Below are positions 32,948 to 45,255 of a stretch of 64,000 nucleotides of DNA, piece by piece; positions within the stretch are counted from its first letter, which is position 1, and the number at the start of each line of letters is the position of its first letter. The stretch spans positions 62,001-126,000 of the forward strand of contig MSJH02000556.1 in the NCBI GenBank assembly GCA_001931875.2. Reading direction: 5' to 3'. Origin of the DNA: Byssochlamys sp. IMV 00236. Taxonomy: Eukaryota > Ascomycota > Eurotiomycetes > Eurotiales > Thermoascaceae. The translations under genes and the position numbers were made by a program. A model generated the notes under the pieces. That model searched no databases, was not told the origin of the DNA, and worked only from the letters and a program-made list of their open reading frames with translations.

Positions 32948-35819
32948 TTAGGACTCCAGGTCCAGCCCAATGGCAACGTCCAGATCTGTGGGGATGCCGT
33001 GGTCCTTGGTCGGGCCATCCGCGGTCTTGTCGGCGGCACTGCGGTCACCATTAAGCTGAGAAGCGCCCAATCCAAAATTCATGCCTTTGTTTTGGTTGTC
33101 GTCAAAATTCATCACGTTGGGGGGGATACTGAAATCCAGGCCGAAATTCAGCTGCTCGTTCTGACCCGCGCTGCCGTTCATCGTGCCATCCAGCCCTAGG
33201 CCGTCCTCGGCGGCAAACAAGTCTGCGCCAGCATCGTCAAAGTTGATCAGCGCATCAAAGTCGTTCTGCGTCACCTCCGCGTCGTTGGCCAGGTCCATGA
33301 ACTCGCTCATTGTCATGTTCGAGTGGAAGTGGCCGTTGGACGCTTCGTGCGCGACATTGGGGTTGAGGTTCTTGTTGCTGCCGTTCTCGCTGCCAACGGA
33401 GTGAGGCGGCGTAGAGGCGAACAACATGCCATCGTCCGGATTCTGGAACGCCTGCGGAGCGGACTCGGGGAACGTAGGGTATGTCAGGTCAGGGATCTTC
33501 TGCGCGAGGGAGTCGGGCGGCGGCGTCAATGTGTTCAGCCGGCTGGATGCGCTGAAAGCAGACGGCTGCTGCCGGGGTCTCATATCCTGAGGCGGCGGCG
33601 GCGGTACCGTCAGCTGGATACCGGCCTTGCGGATGGCGGCTTCCAAGAACGAGGTGGCGAAATCCGCAGATGCGTAGATCTCCCTCAATCGCTGCAGGAT
33701 CCGCATGCACTGGTAGAATCGCTGCAGGCTGGTCATCCGCACGCCAGGGTCATTGGACTTGATGTCGAGCAGGTGGATGATGACCGCAGGGAGGAGCACC
33801 GTCACTCCGGTCGTGGGAAGAAACCGAGTCAGGTCCAGTCGGTGCAGATCCTGTGCGATGTGGGTGATCTCGATGGCGGCACGTCGCACTTTGTTGCGGG
33901 ACAGATCCTGCAGTTCGGCTTCGACGGTGGGGAACGGCGATGCGGGAAGGACCTGAGGGCGATGCAGCGCACTGGAGGTGGTGAGGTACACCATCTTCAG
34001 CAGGGCGCGATGCAAATGGAGGACCGCCTCCGTCTCCGTCAGCTTCGATGTGGCTGCTGGCGTATACTGGATCCCGGGGGGCAGATGGCTTTGCCAGTCC
34101 TCCAGCTCCTGATCACAGCGCCGGACCTCGAATGTTTCTGCAGCCGACTTTTTGGGCACTAGCATCATGGTTGTCTCCGTCGTACCACCAAACTTATGAC
34201 TTAGCACGGAATACTGCGCAGAAAGAACGTGACTCACGCAAAGGCAGAGCTTCGCTTTTTCAATGAACATCAAGCCAAGCTCTCTCTGGTGGTGAACGCT
34301 GCGGAGAAGTTCGCAGTTGCCGACCATGCTCACAATCTCCGGCGGGAACGTCTTGAATTCAAAGTCGTCCAGGGTCAACATGGGCACATCGCAGTCGTCG
34401 TCCTTGATCCTCATGGGTCGTCGCATGCCGAGAGCTATCAGTCTGTCGCGGGTGTAGGTGCTCCACCAGATGCGCTTCCACAGTCGCTGGCGCCTCACGT
34501 CCATACCGGAGTTCCCAGGATCACGGTGCAGACCAATGGTGTGGGCGAGCGACAGGCTGACACCCATCCAGTGCCAGGTATCCTTCTGGTCATCGGGGGT
34601 CTCATACCAGTAAGTCATCAGAAGCAGGGACTGTACGAGCGAGATACGATCCACTTCGTAGTCAAAGTCATACAGCAGCTGAAAGGCACGGGTCAGCTAT
34701 CTCGTTTCATGTACATGGTCTACTCGAGGTCCTACGTACCCTGGCGCGCTGGAAGAATACTTTACGCGCCGCCTTGCGAGTCTGGAAGCCCGCTGCCTGT
34801 AGATGCTTCAGATCGATAAAGGCCGTGCCCGCGAACATGACTGCCTGGAACAGGAGCAGACTCATGCGGTGGATGCCATCATTCCTTGCAATGATATGCA
34901 AGAACTCTTCCAGATCCAATAGAGGCATGTACGCATGCACGTAGTGAATATAGCTCTTGAGCAGCTCGTTCCGCAGCTCCAACTCCGGGATCGTCAGCGC
35001 CCCCTTGGCCGCCAGATAGTCGATATCCTCCGACATCAGACGCTGTGGCAGACCGCGAATGTAGTCTGGCAGGAAACCGCGTGCCGGTTTCGCGCTGCCA
35101 AAGGACGGGTCGAAGAGGTGCTGAATCGAGGACGCTACATTCGACAGCGGAACCGGGGAAGGACCCGCGGGGTTCTGGTTCTGCGCCATTCTCCTCCGTC
35201 GTTGCTCATCTGGATTGATCCTGTGGGCTTGCGTTTGATCTGCAGACGTCCGTCAGCAGATGAGATGATCAGCAAGTGATAAACAGTGAATACGAACAGA
35301 GAAGGTGCGGCATATGCTGCTGTCCTTGCTCCAGGTCGATCGACGCCTGCGAGGGAGACACTGCAGAAATCTCCGACAACGGGTCATGGCTAAGCATTCT
35401 CTTGCGGAATACACTGTTATCTTCCGACGTATCCGCGGGTGAATCTGAAGCTTGATGGCTGTTGATGTTTGTTTCCGTGTCACCACGCGACTTCCTGATA
35501 CAATGGCGAAAAGGCCAACAGTCAGCTTCGTGCTCCCACGAGGCGTTGCTCGAATCCATGTTTCTTTTCTGTGATTTTTTTTTCTTGCGGTGAACACTAA
35601 CTTTCTCCTCTTGCTTTCCGTCACGACGCACTCAACCTGGTCCAACCGACAATTCGTGCAGGGCGAGCCATTCTCGACCACGTCACAGCGGACCTTTCTG
35701 GCACGACAGCAGCAGCACGCCTTGGACGCTCGTCTCTTCACGGGACGGGGAGCTCCCGATAGGCCGGCCGTGGAGGCCTTGCGCTTCGTTTGCGATTCTG
35801 TTTCTGTTACTGTAGCCAT
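32948..35819 (-). CDS. farA: FarA/CTF1-type Zn(II)2Cys6 transcription factor (4 exons)
   Basis: A nuclear regulator of the fatty-acid utilisation (FarA/FarB, cutinase transcription factor 1) family, which activates genes for beta-oxidation, peroxisomes and lipases. Exons are 35819-35602, 35494-35298, 35239-34740 and 34678-32948, giving 881 residues. The zinc cluster is at 35-64: SKACCCCRARKVRC followed by CTNCRLDQVEC, with spacing C35-X2-C38-X6-C45-X8-C54-X2-C57-X6-C64 and a basic linker (ESKRRKKSR) that is created exactly by splicing intron 1. The fungal-specific middle homology region spans roughly 180-620 (YIHYVHAYMPLLDLEEFL, TWHWMGVSLSLAHTIGLHRD). The C-terminus is Asn/Gly/Asp-rich and acidic, suited to activation. 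FarA rather than FarB is chosen on length and the four-Cys start; that choice is less sure than the family. Confidence 0.9.
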
Positions 35820-38800
35820 GCTGGACTCTGACTCTGAAAGAGAAGACTGGGATCACGCGCCGCCGGTGGCATAGAAATAATTCAGTCAATTCGCACAGCA
35901 GGCGATTTGGGACGGGAAGCGCGGATGGTTGACAGGATTCTTGATTGCCCCGGACCTTGAATAATACACGTATTTAGTTTTATTTAGGTTAGTTGGGGTT
36001 TGGAAGAGCGGAGAGGGTCAGATCGCGAATCTTTCGTCCAAGGGACGAAAAAGACCGGAGGGAGCGGGGGAACCGGACGGATGTTTAAGTATTAATTTCA
36101 AACGGACCGTTGGGTTGTGGCATCCCCGGGGTTCGCAGGCACGAACATGGCCAGAACTTAGAAGAATAGTTGTTAGTTAAGCTAACTAGTCTACCAGAAG
36201 AATAATAACTAATAATTCCTTAATTAATTGCCTCCCCCAGACCGACGCGGCTGTGGGGAGGGAAAGCTGGACAGAGTTAGGCAAAGCGACTAAGGCGCAG
36301 AGTCCGGCTGCTCGGCGGTGGGCTTTCCGGGCGGAGTGCCTGCGTCCCCACCCCAGAGCGATTTTCCTCACAGCGGCCCAATGAGCGTGGTGTAGAATGG
36401 CACCTCGGCCCGATGACGCTGCCCGCCAGCCAATCAACGCAGACAGTACACAGCAGGTTGGGCGGCCGACCACCCCCGGCGGCATCTCGGCTCGCTCTGA
36501 TTGGCCTTTTTTTCCTCAATCCGATCCATGGGATCAACTACCGCACATTACCGCTTCAGGATGTTTCCGTGGGACGCCAGCGGACCTTGCGGTCTTTCTC
36601 CTGGCGGTGGATGTGGATGTGGATGTGGAGGTGATGGGATGGGATGCAACTGTGGATGGTGTCCTGCTGGCCGCATTAATTACTAATGGGGCATTTCTCA
36701 AGAGGCAAAAAAATAGCACAAAAGTAGCCAACTGGGATTTGGTGATTATGATTGTTATTATGATGGTATTATTATTATTCCTCAGGAGAATACTGAATGA
36801 AATCTGTCATCAGCGTCATCCATCCATCGTCATCCATCGCCGCCACGAAGCGTTCCTTGGTGGTGTGGCGTCCCATGTCCATTAATTGGGGACCCATCGT
36901 CGGTCTGCAAGCATGTGCGTGGGTGTGTGAAGATCGGGGAGGACGAAGGAGTATGGTAGGGATGCGCATGCTGTCATCGGCCCTGCAACAATTCCAACTG
37001 AAGATCCCCTTGCCATGCCGTATCCCGAACACACGCTTGGGCTCCACAGGGGGTAATGGGATGAATTACTGCTTATGACGACTGGTATAGGTACACTACT
37101 GCTAGTCTCCCATCGAGTCTAGCGGGCCTCCTGGGGGATCTGTCCGTAGCGTAGGTAGGATTATTATCTAGTCTGGATTGATTAATTACTCTACTCCGTA
37201 CTGTACGGAGTAGATTATTTCTCTAGGGTAGAGTATCACATATTCTTCTAGCCCAGTCCACCGTGGAAATCGGTCTCAGATTTCCTCGTGTTTCCCTCCC
37301 CCGTGACCTGCGCCCAAAGGAGCTGCTGCGGGACCGCATTCCAGACACTGCGCCTAGTTATTACTCTACATTTGCAGTCTGGAAGCGGCCCTTATTCGAC
37401 ACCAGCAGGCAGCAGAAAGGATCGCGTTGTGATGCATCCGTGAAGGAGAATCTTGGGGATCGTGGCAAGGAACCCAACCCCAGGTGCCCGACAGGCTGGA
37501 TACGAGTCAGTGGTACGGGTTAACTATCATCTCGTCCCGGGATTTCCTCTTCTTATTTGTCCTCGAGCCTGGATCCCGTGGATGTGAAAAGAAATAATAT
37601 TCCAGGAAGAAGAAGAAGAAGAAAATGGACCGCCTGGAGCACCCGATGCTCCAGTTGGAAGGAGAATTTAGAAGGGGGCACGGGGCTACCCCATACGGAG
37701 AAGTCGAACCCCACGGGCAGGCCACCTGTTATGTATGTCGTATGTATTATTGGTACTAGTCTAGTCTTACGCCGCCGATCGTTCCTTGACGACGGCCGAG
37801 TTCGAGGCCCGTACCATCTGGTAAGCTTTTTTTTTCTCTTCCTGATCGAGCAGTGGGCTCTGGAGGTCATGTCGCCCGACCTTGCCCAACTTGGCGTCAT
37901 CCTCCGCCTCCCATGATCCATCGGCCTTCATTGCGGGATGAAGCGGGGGAGGGGCTGGATTCATGGCAAACCTGGGGTAGTAGGATGGGCTTTTCTCTCT
38001 CCTTTCTCTCTCTAGTCATCCTGCTAGTATGCGAGAATGACCTCATCATCCTCCGGAACAGTTTCGTATGGTACGTACTACTGCTTAGATAGGGATCGAT
38101 ATTATTATTATTTGGCGGTTTGGTTTAAGATCTCCTTCCAGATCGGACAACCCTGCTCGGCCACCTGGCCGCCATCTCCACTTGGGAGCTGCTTGCTCGT
38201 GATGGGGGATTTCTCCGATCGGGATGCTCAACGACGACTCAGTCGGAGACAACGGTCTCGTGTCAGGTCGTCGCTTTCATGAACCATGGCATCGGATATC
38301 GTCTACTCTAGATACACCTCTGGAACTGATTCGACGTCGATCTCTGAAGCCCAGCAAGGAAACGAAATGAAATGAAATGAAATGTCCAGCCAGCAATCCC
38401 ACCCGAACAAGTTCGACGGCTTCTTCCCCAGGTCCCCCCGGACCGACTCCGTTATTGCTCCGTGCTCAGCGTCATCGTGCGTAGGCCTTGCTCCTGTCGC
38501 AGTGTCGCAGATGACCCAGCCCAGCCCAGAAAGACAGAAATGAAATGCGGGATGAGTTAGATAGCGACTTGCATTATTAGTTCTGACTCGAAATGAGCCC
38601 GTCTCGAACTTAATTATGTATGTACTGTGTACGGAGTAGATTCTTAGAAGGTAGAACGACATTCGCCCCGCAACGCCGGCCGGCCTTTTCGGGCGAGGGG
38701 ATCGTGACGGATCAGGGGATGGTCTTTTCCCACGTCCCCGCGAATCAGATGAAAAAGCACCATGACAGTGATTTTCCGGGGTACTTTTCTGCATTGAGTT

Positions 38801-41800
38801 GCAGTCAAATGACAATTATTATTCTCCTGAATCTTCGCAGACCTTTGCCCTCTTTCTCTGCTTTTTGACTATCTATCCTATTCGACCCGTGGGGGGAATT
38901 CCGTCATCAGCCACCCAATGTTTCCAACTAACCAGATAGTCCAAGAACCCTTCTGCAAATTCCTACCATACCTAATAACACAATAATAATAATAATACCT
39001 TAGTAGCCAAGTTTCTAACTTGTACATACAAGACCTTGAACCTCCCCCCGCAACGATCAATCATCCACTTATATCCGCAATAATGCCATCCATCCTCTGC
39101 TCCGCAATGCGGAACGCGGAGTCCAACAAAAACGGCTCCGCACTTAAGCCAAAACCCCCAGCCAAGCTTAATTTCTGCATGTCACATGCTCCCCCTCCCC
39201 GGAAAAGCGTTTTACTCTGTGAGTTCCTGAGTCGATCTTTTTCCTTTTTTAACTCGATGGCTTTGTTCCTCCGATTTCCGGAGTATTAATTTCTGACTAC
39301 GTAGACTAGACTAGACTACTACTCGGGTACTTGTGCCGATCTTTTCATTATTATGCGCTATTTCGGTTTCATAGGTATATTTTCTCGAGGAGTGGTTTTT
39401 TGAGTTATGCGAGGGTTTTTTTCTGCGTTGTGCTGGCGAATTAACTACGAAGCAATTCTTTCTTTCTTTCTTTCTTTCTAGGGACAGTATATGGATCTGA
39501 AGGAAGGCCTTCCCACAGATTAATTGAGTGTACAGTGTACAGTGTACGCTAAGCAAGAAAGATACGACGTTAGACTACGGGTAGGAATAAGTTCTTACTT
39601 ATAAAGAGGGCCGTTAAGTTAATCCGTTATTCCGTTAAATGCTTAAATCTCTTTTCTTTTCTTTTTTTCTTTTTTCTTCTTTTTTCCTTTCAACGTTAGT
39701 AAAAGCTTAGATTCGAACTTACGGGGTTTATGCAATTAATAATAATTAACTAGCAAATGTGAAATTTCTGGAGCGGAGCTTGCTGAGCTTGAATTCTCTA
39801 GCCTATTTATCCTCTGTGGGTGGAGCTAAGTAGAACGCGTGGGAGAAACCCGACAGGAGGTTTGCCTGGGCCCTGTAGGCAGGCTCTGACAGAATTTATA
39901 TATATATGTATGTGTAATACCCCAGAGATAACTTTATGGAAACTAAACTTGGTTTATTGATCTGAAATTCTATTTACTCGTAAGAGAGGGTCGAGTCTCT
40001 GCTAGTGACGAAGCCAAAGTGCTGTTGCGCCAACGTACGTGTTGGGGATAGTAGCAGTGTGCTATATCATAGTCGATGTCGTTAGCTTTGGATATACAGT
40101 TAATAATACAATAAACTGAATGCTGTTATAGCTCAGAAAATCATATTGTTGTATTTGCTAGCGAGTTATGATTTCTACGCAATAGGTAATCAAGCGCCAG
40201 ACTTGCCTTACTTTACTCCTTATAAAATGACTGCAGCAGTAGTTTATGGCGTATTTTATTTTTGATATGGAAATCTCGTTTAGTGTTTAACGCCCTGGAA
40301 GAAAGCTTATAAACTGAACTATACTATGCTGGAAGCTTCATGTGCCTCTCCTCTTCTGACTGAATTCAGGGGGATTCTCGTCGCTTGGATGAAGCTTACT
40401 AGCCTTATTTGTGAGATGGTATTACAGCATGCGGTAGTTAATTACAACTGACAGTTCCCAGAAGTAATTCAGGACGATAGATATCGTGAAGTTAACCTTT
40501 TTGTGTGTTACAGTGTTACTCAAGAAGGTAGCTCAAATGAATATATTTCCAGCATAAAAATGAATCCACACATATATGTAAAAAGCAACTAAATCGCCTC
40601 CTCAAACTCGCCCTTTGATGCAGGAAATGTATCTTCAGCGTCCCGGGCCCGTGGACATTTATATCAGTTATAAAATGCGTAATCCCTTCAATCAGTTAGT
40701 TCAATTATCCTCACCAGTAGAAAGTTAATGCTTGATATCGTTAGTTGGTCTATGTAATCGTCCTCTGCGTAGCTGAACTCGTCTAGAATCAAGCCAGAAC
40801 AGTAGCCGACGCAGAACGCTGCGATTGAGATTCTAAAGTGGTGTAGCTCAGGTAGTACTTTCCGATCATGTTTCATTGTGTAACATATCGAAGAGGATGA
40901 TATTTTATTTCATCTGAGCGGATCTTTGGTTGATGTAGTCGAGAATTTTTATTACTTGTTCCTATCTGGGATCGGTTGCTGAAAGTTTGGAGACGTTCTT
41001 CGTCGGACAACAATGATGTAATGAGATGTATTATTAGAGGGAGGTATTCATAGGGGATAACATATCATGACGAAAATTTCACTTTCCGTGGATGGTTTGA
41101 TTGTAAATAATGGTTGAATAAGGTTAAATATCTATTACAATCGCAGGGGTTATTCCATCGATCCTGTCGAGTAAAAGCCGTGTAGTAGTACCTCATACAT
41201 CAGTGCGATGTAGCCTAGAGTGAGATGAACAAAAAAATATCGTATTGCAAGATATCCTACAGGATCGACATCACTTCGCGTTGTCGATAAAAATATTCTT
41301 CGTGAGAATAGAAAAATATAAGAACATCATAACTAACTACAGGGGTCAATAGAATATCATTTGAATAATTACCGGTTCTTGCACAATATAAGAACCGGCT
41401 GTATAGCTGTATGTTTTGTCGGATACTCTTCTCTTATTTGCGAAGACTATGCTCAGCCATCTTGCTGTATGTCGCATGAGCTGCACTGTCCCAAATCTGC
41501 TGACATTACCATGCTGGGATTGTTGTGATTATCGAGTAAGAAAGTTACCAAATCGACCGTCCGTTCGACAAGGTAGATATCTTTGTGTAATCATCAATAT
41601 CAACATTCTCATCTCAACCAATACTTCGACGTCTCTCATTGGCCGCTGGCACTGCAGGCTACTGCCGCACGGACCACATGATATAAACTGCTGCCTTCCT
41701 CTTACATCTCAAACAAAGATTCAGAAGAACAAAATCCCCTTGTCAGACCTTGCTTGTCGAATTGACGCTTCGAATATACTAGTCTGAGTTTCGACGCTCC

Positions 41801-42071
41801 TCAAGTTGAAGCTGGGTTGCCATACTACTGGTTTGACTAGCAGCGGGGTCCATGCGACAGGGGTTCAACGTCACGTCTGACATGTCTCGACCGTAGGGTA
41901 GGTATGTACTGGACGTCGCAACAGAATAGATCCAGCTATGTATTATTACTGATCATGTAACTAATTCTATCCCTAGACACTGGATCACTCTTAATACTCA
42001 ACATTCAACATTCATCGCTCTTCAGGTCTGAAGTCGGCCTTTCTGCGCATAAGCTATCTAAAGCACGCAGC
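35820..42071. other. Long gene-poor region (6.25 kb)
   Basis: No open frame here has a recognisable family motif or a coherent exon chain. The left part (to about 39 kb) is mixed in composition with simple repeats: GTGGAT hexamers near 36606-36630, GAAGAA near 37605-37624, GAAATGAAAT near 38363-38380 and CTTT tetramers near 39457-39479. The right part (about 39.5-41.4 kb) is strongly AT-rich. TACGGAGTA motifs form an inverted pair at 37192-37212, and one copy is at 38630-38638. The first few hundred bases must hold the FarA-like promoter. Confidence 0.5.
39456..39479. repeat. (TTTC)n tetranucleotide repeat
   Basis: About six TTTC units in a row in the gene-poor region. Confidence 0.8.
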
Positions 42072-43652
42072 ATGAAAATCGTAATCATCGGCGCAGGGAT
42101 CAGTGGCTGCGGTGCCTATATAGCATTGAAGAAGCATTTGCCCAGACCGGCTCCACCGGCTGAAGATCACACCTACACCATCTATGAAGCGTACGATACT
42201 GCCAAAGACACCACGTTCAGGGAGCGTCCTGCCCATGGCGACACGCATTCGTCGACCCTGATCGTGGGCGGAGGCCTGGGCGTCTGTCCAAATGGACTCG
42301 GTGTTCTCGCTCGTCTGGACGAGAGTCTCGTCAGAGATGTCGTCCGAGCGGGATATCCGGTCTCGCATTTTAAGATGCAGAGCTCGTATGGCTGGGAGCT
42401 GTTCCGGGGCTCTGCTGCGGGAAGCAGAGAGCCCGTGATGAACACGGTGTCGATGAGTCGTCATGCGCTCTGGAGATGTCTTCGAGATCGCATCCCGGAT
42501 GATATCATCTTCAACAAGAGAGTATCTGAAGTCGTCGCGAATGCAGACGGCAGGAACATTGTCAGATTCGCAGATGGTTCTCCCCCTATCGAGGCAGACC
42601 TGGTCATAGGAGCGGATGGCTTGAAAAGCACAGCGAAAAATGCCTTATTTCAAGAAAACACTGGCGACCCTTATCCTCCTCAATACGAGTATGTTTCCCC
42701 CCTCTCTACTCCAACATGTACATACATACATACATACATACATGCAATCTGCTCGTCCAAAACTAATCCCCTCTCGCAGAGGCTTCGTCGGCGTCGGCGG
42801 CTTCGTCCCCGTCTCACCAGATATCAAACCCCACGTCGAACCAGGCACCATGACATTCACTCTCGGCGGAAACGGCTTCTTCGGCTACGCATTCTCCTCC
42901 AGCTCACCAGACGACCCAAACCGCGACTCTCCATCCCACGTCCCCGAACCAGGCAACACCGTAATGTGGTGGTCAACCTACTCCATCCCAACCTCTCCGG
43001 ACCCCAAAACCATCAACAAGGACGACATCTCCCACCAACTCCGCCAACGCCACCACAACTGGCACGACCCCGTCATCCAAAAAATCATCGAATCAGTCAC
43101 CGTCGAAAGCATGTATCCCGTCTGGACGACCCCCGAACTCCCCACCTGGGAACTCGACGGCGTCATCCTCCTCGGCGACGCCGCGCACGCCCTACCCCCG
43201 AATTCAGGCCAGGGAGCCTCCCAGGCTCTCGAGGACGTGGAATCCTTCTCTCTGTTCCTATCCCATTATCTCCGAAAAGCATATCGTGATCCTCTACCCA
43301 CGCAAATCACAACGGAGAAAGAAGCCATCAAACTCGCAGCCAAGAAGCATATGGATCTACGACTTCCTCGTATAAGAAGTATCATGCAAGAAGCGAAGAG
43401 AACGCAAAGTCGAAGACGCCAGATGAGTCTCCTAGAGGAGTTTATTATGTATTTTGCTATCTGGGTTACTGGTGAGCCCCCATCAAAACTTCAGTTTTGA
43501 TTTGCTTTCCTTTCGTCAAGACATTCGTGAGCTGTTAACAGAACGTAATTTTTACTATAGGTCTATTCGCAAATAGCAAACGAGCATCACGGGAACGATT
43601 CGATTATAACGTCGCAGAGGAAGTTGAGCGGGTTCTCGAATCCGAAGGTTAG
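42072..43652 (+). CDS. FAD-dependent monooxygenase, salicylate hydroxylase-like (3 exons)
   Basis: A flavoprotein aromatic hydroxylase-type monooxygenase of 466 residues. Exons are 42072-42688, 42780-43471 and 43561-43652. MKIVIIGAGISGCGAYIALK is the N-terminal dinucleotide-binding motif. VIGADGLKS (about 190) is the DG motif that contacts FAD and NAD(P)H. VILLGDAAHALPPNSGQGAS (about 340) is the GD motif that binds the FAD ribityl chain. HSSTLIVGGGLGVCPNGLG supplies the substrate-side loop. The short third exon encodes a charged tail ending ESEG. The natural substrate cannot be read from sequence; relatives hydroxylate aromatic acids or polyketides. No biosynthetic genes are adjacent. Intron 1 holds a CATA microsatellite. 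Confidence 0.9.
42721..42744. repeat. (CATA)n microsatellite in intron 1
   Basis: About six CATA units lie inside the first intron of the FAD monooxygenase, between the donor at 42689 and the acceptor ending at 42779. Confidence 0.85.
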
Positions 43653-44460
43653 TTAACTAGTTACTTAGTGGACTCGACTAGTTAAATCGTATTGTGCCAG
43701 TTAGTTAGTACTTAAATCGTAATACTCACTATTGTTGAGAGTAGTTACGTGGATAGGATTCGGTATCTTGACTGCTTGATTAGTATTATAGTGGGATAGT
43801 TGACTCAACATTGCCAGTGACCTATCAACTACCAGTCAAACTTAAGCCTTATTTTGATCTTACTATACCACATCGTCCTTCCAGCACATTAATAGCACTA
43901 GCTATGGATGGTATCAGTGGTGAGTAGTTAAATTTACTTACAGCTCACAACATGACTAGGTAACTTCCTTATTTCTTAATTGCGACGAGAAATGCGGCAT
44001 AGAGAGTGCAACAAGAAGCCGAACAACACGCAAAAAGCGCAACTGAGGGGAGAAATCAGACACACTGGCCCACTTATTTCAGCCTGGTCTTTTGGTGTTG
44101 ACCAAATCTGATGACTTTGTATTCCTTCGTTCAAGATGTTGGAGAACACACAGGTTGGGTTGTCTATGCTTTTCCGACCAAAACAGGGAAAAACATATAA
44201 ATTACACAGGCGACTCGGTGAAGTCGCGGGATATTCAGACGCTCAATTCATGGTAGTTATTCGTCCCTGATACACAGTACAGGCACACATGCAGCGATTA
44301 AGTAGGATGAGTTAGATCGTTAATGCGAAATGGCAATTTGGCAAAAGCAGCTATGTATTAGCTGGCGACGAAAAAGGAATACTATATGGAACAGATTAAA
44401 GCCCTCGAGCAGCCTAAATAGACAAAGAGTTGACAGTTTTGGACAAAATGGTCGATGAGG
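43653..44460. other. Intergenic region
   Basis: AT-rich stretch after the monooxygenase, with TTAGTTA/ACTAGTTA words. No gene is recognised; the far end may be the decayed tail of the chitinase fragment. Confidence 0.45.
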
Positions 44461-44637
44461 TCAGACATAGCCGAGGCTCGCGCGGTCTAGAGGACCACTT
44501 CTGACAACTATAAGAATCCGCGGCCCACGTTCCAAGTTCTCTATCCTTCTCCATAGTTTCAGATAGTTATCAACTCGACAGCTAGGTACTCGCATTTTTG
44601 GAACCTCTTCGTTCTCGTGTTTCTCTCTGTTAGCAAT

Positions 44638-44890
44638 ATAGCTTGAGCCAGGTCCGTTGGTGCCCAAGGATGACCAGTGATAGAGGGGCATACGTAAGAA
44701 AAAACCCTTGTTAAATCTACGCCTTTGCTGGTGTGGTATTCAATGGCCTGGGCTGTAGGTATTAAGTGGTGTACCGGTGAAGTTTATATTTGACGGGAGG
44801 ACGTTGGCGTCATGGCCAGCGACATGGTCTCAACTTCCAGAATAGTCGTACGCTATCAGGTTCCAGAAGTTAGCATACTGGCCTATCTCC
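44638..44890 (-). pseudogene. GH18 chitinase fragment
   Basis: Read on the minus strand, the sequence gives QYANFWNLIAYDYSGS, then a stop where chitinases have Trp, then DHVAGHDANV. After a further stop and frame change comes MPLYHWSSLGTNGPGSSY. These match the back half of the GH18 barrel (FWNLMAYDYAGSWD, then GMPLYGRSF...DGPG). The catalytic DxxDxDxE strand is missing, so this is a truncated relic. It may extend to about 44461, but the match fades. Confidence 0.65.
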
Positions 44891-45028
44891 GTCAGATGCA
44901 GCCCCGGCCTTTTGGGCCGTTGCGAAGCTCAAAATATCGGAGGTGGTAGTGCCATTAACGCCTGGAATTTGATAATGATAAGTCTTCCCCGATTCAAGGT
45001 TGTCAAGCACAAGACGAGGACGTGGGTC
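44891..45028 (-). pseudogene. Purple acid phosphatase-like N-terminal domain fragment
   Basis: A minus-strand stretch reads RLVLDNLESGKTYHYQIPG then NGTTTSDILSFATAQKAG. This is the fibronectin-like N-terminal domain pattern of purple acid phosphatases, where a Leu-x-Pro/Ser-Gly-x-x-Tyr-x-Tyr turn precedes the SFxTxxxxG strand. No metal-binding catalytic domain follows; instead the sequence passes directly into a chitinase-like fragment. The open frame extends upstream through a GATA microsatellite that is clearly not family sequence. Confidence 0.6.
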
Positions 45029-45255
45029 ATTTTTCTGTGAGGACTTCATTATTACGTACAGTATCACATACCAGACCAACACTCCTATCCAGAACAAAAA
45101 GGAAAGATAGATAGATAGATATACCCTGACAAACAACGACAACCGTGCCTGAAGCGACACTAAAAACACCATGCCCGAAAAAAGGATTATGTGCACGAAG
45201 TAAACAAGATAAGAAAAATCGGATCGTTCAGTCATGGCTTGTTGAGGAGAGTGGT

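Noticed and set aside
33323..34162. 279-codon open frame on the plus strand
   Set aside because: Antisense shadow of the FarA-like gene; Arg- and Gly-rich nonsense composition.
34190..34260. A possible 24- or 45-base intron (GTGAGT...CAG) in FarA exon 4
   Set aside because: Too short for a fungal intron, and the unspliced reading CLCVSHVLSAQYSVLSHKF fits the family as I recall it.
36397..36885. 162-codon open frame in the gene-poor region
   Set aside because: Made largely of simple GTGGAT repeats, with no family signal.
39700..39725. B-box-like word AGTTCGAATCT on the minus strand
   Set aside because: Stem pairing fails, so no tRNA.
41416..41787. 123-codon open frame before the FAD monooxygenase
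   Set aside because: Random composition, no motif, overlaps the presumed promoter.
44461..44691. 76-codon minus-strand frame as an independent small gene
   Set aside because: Its start (MPLYHWSSLGTNGPGSSY) matches the middle of a chitinase domain, so it is part of the pseudogene.
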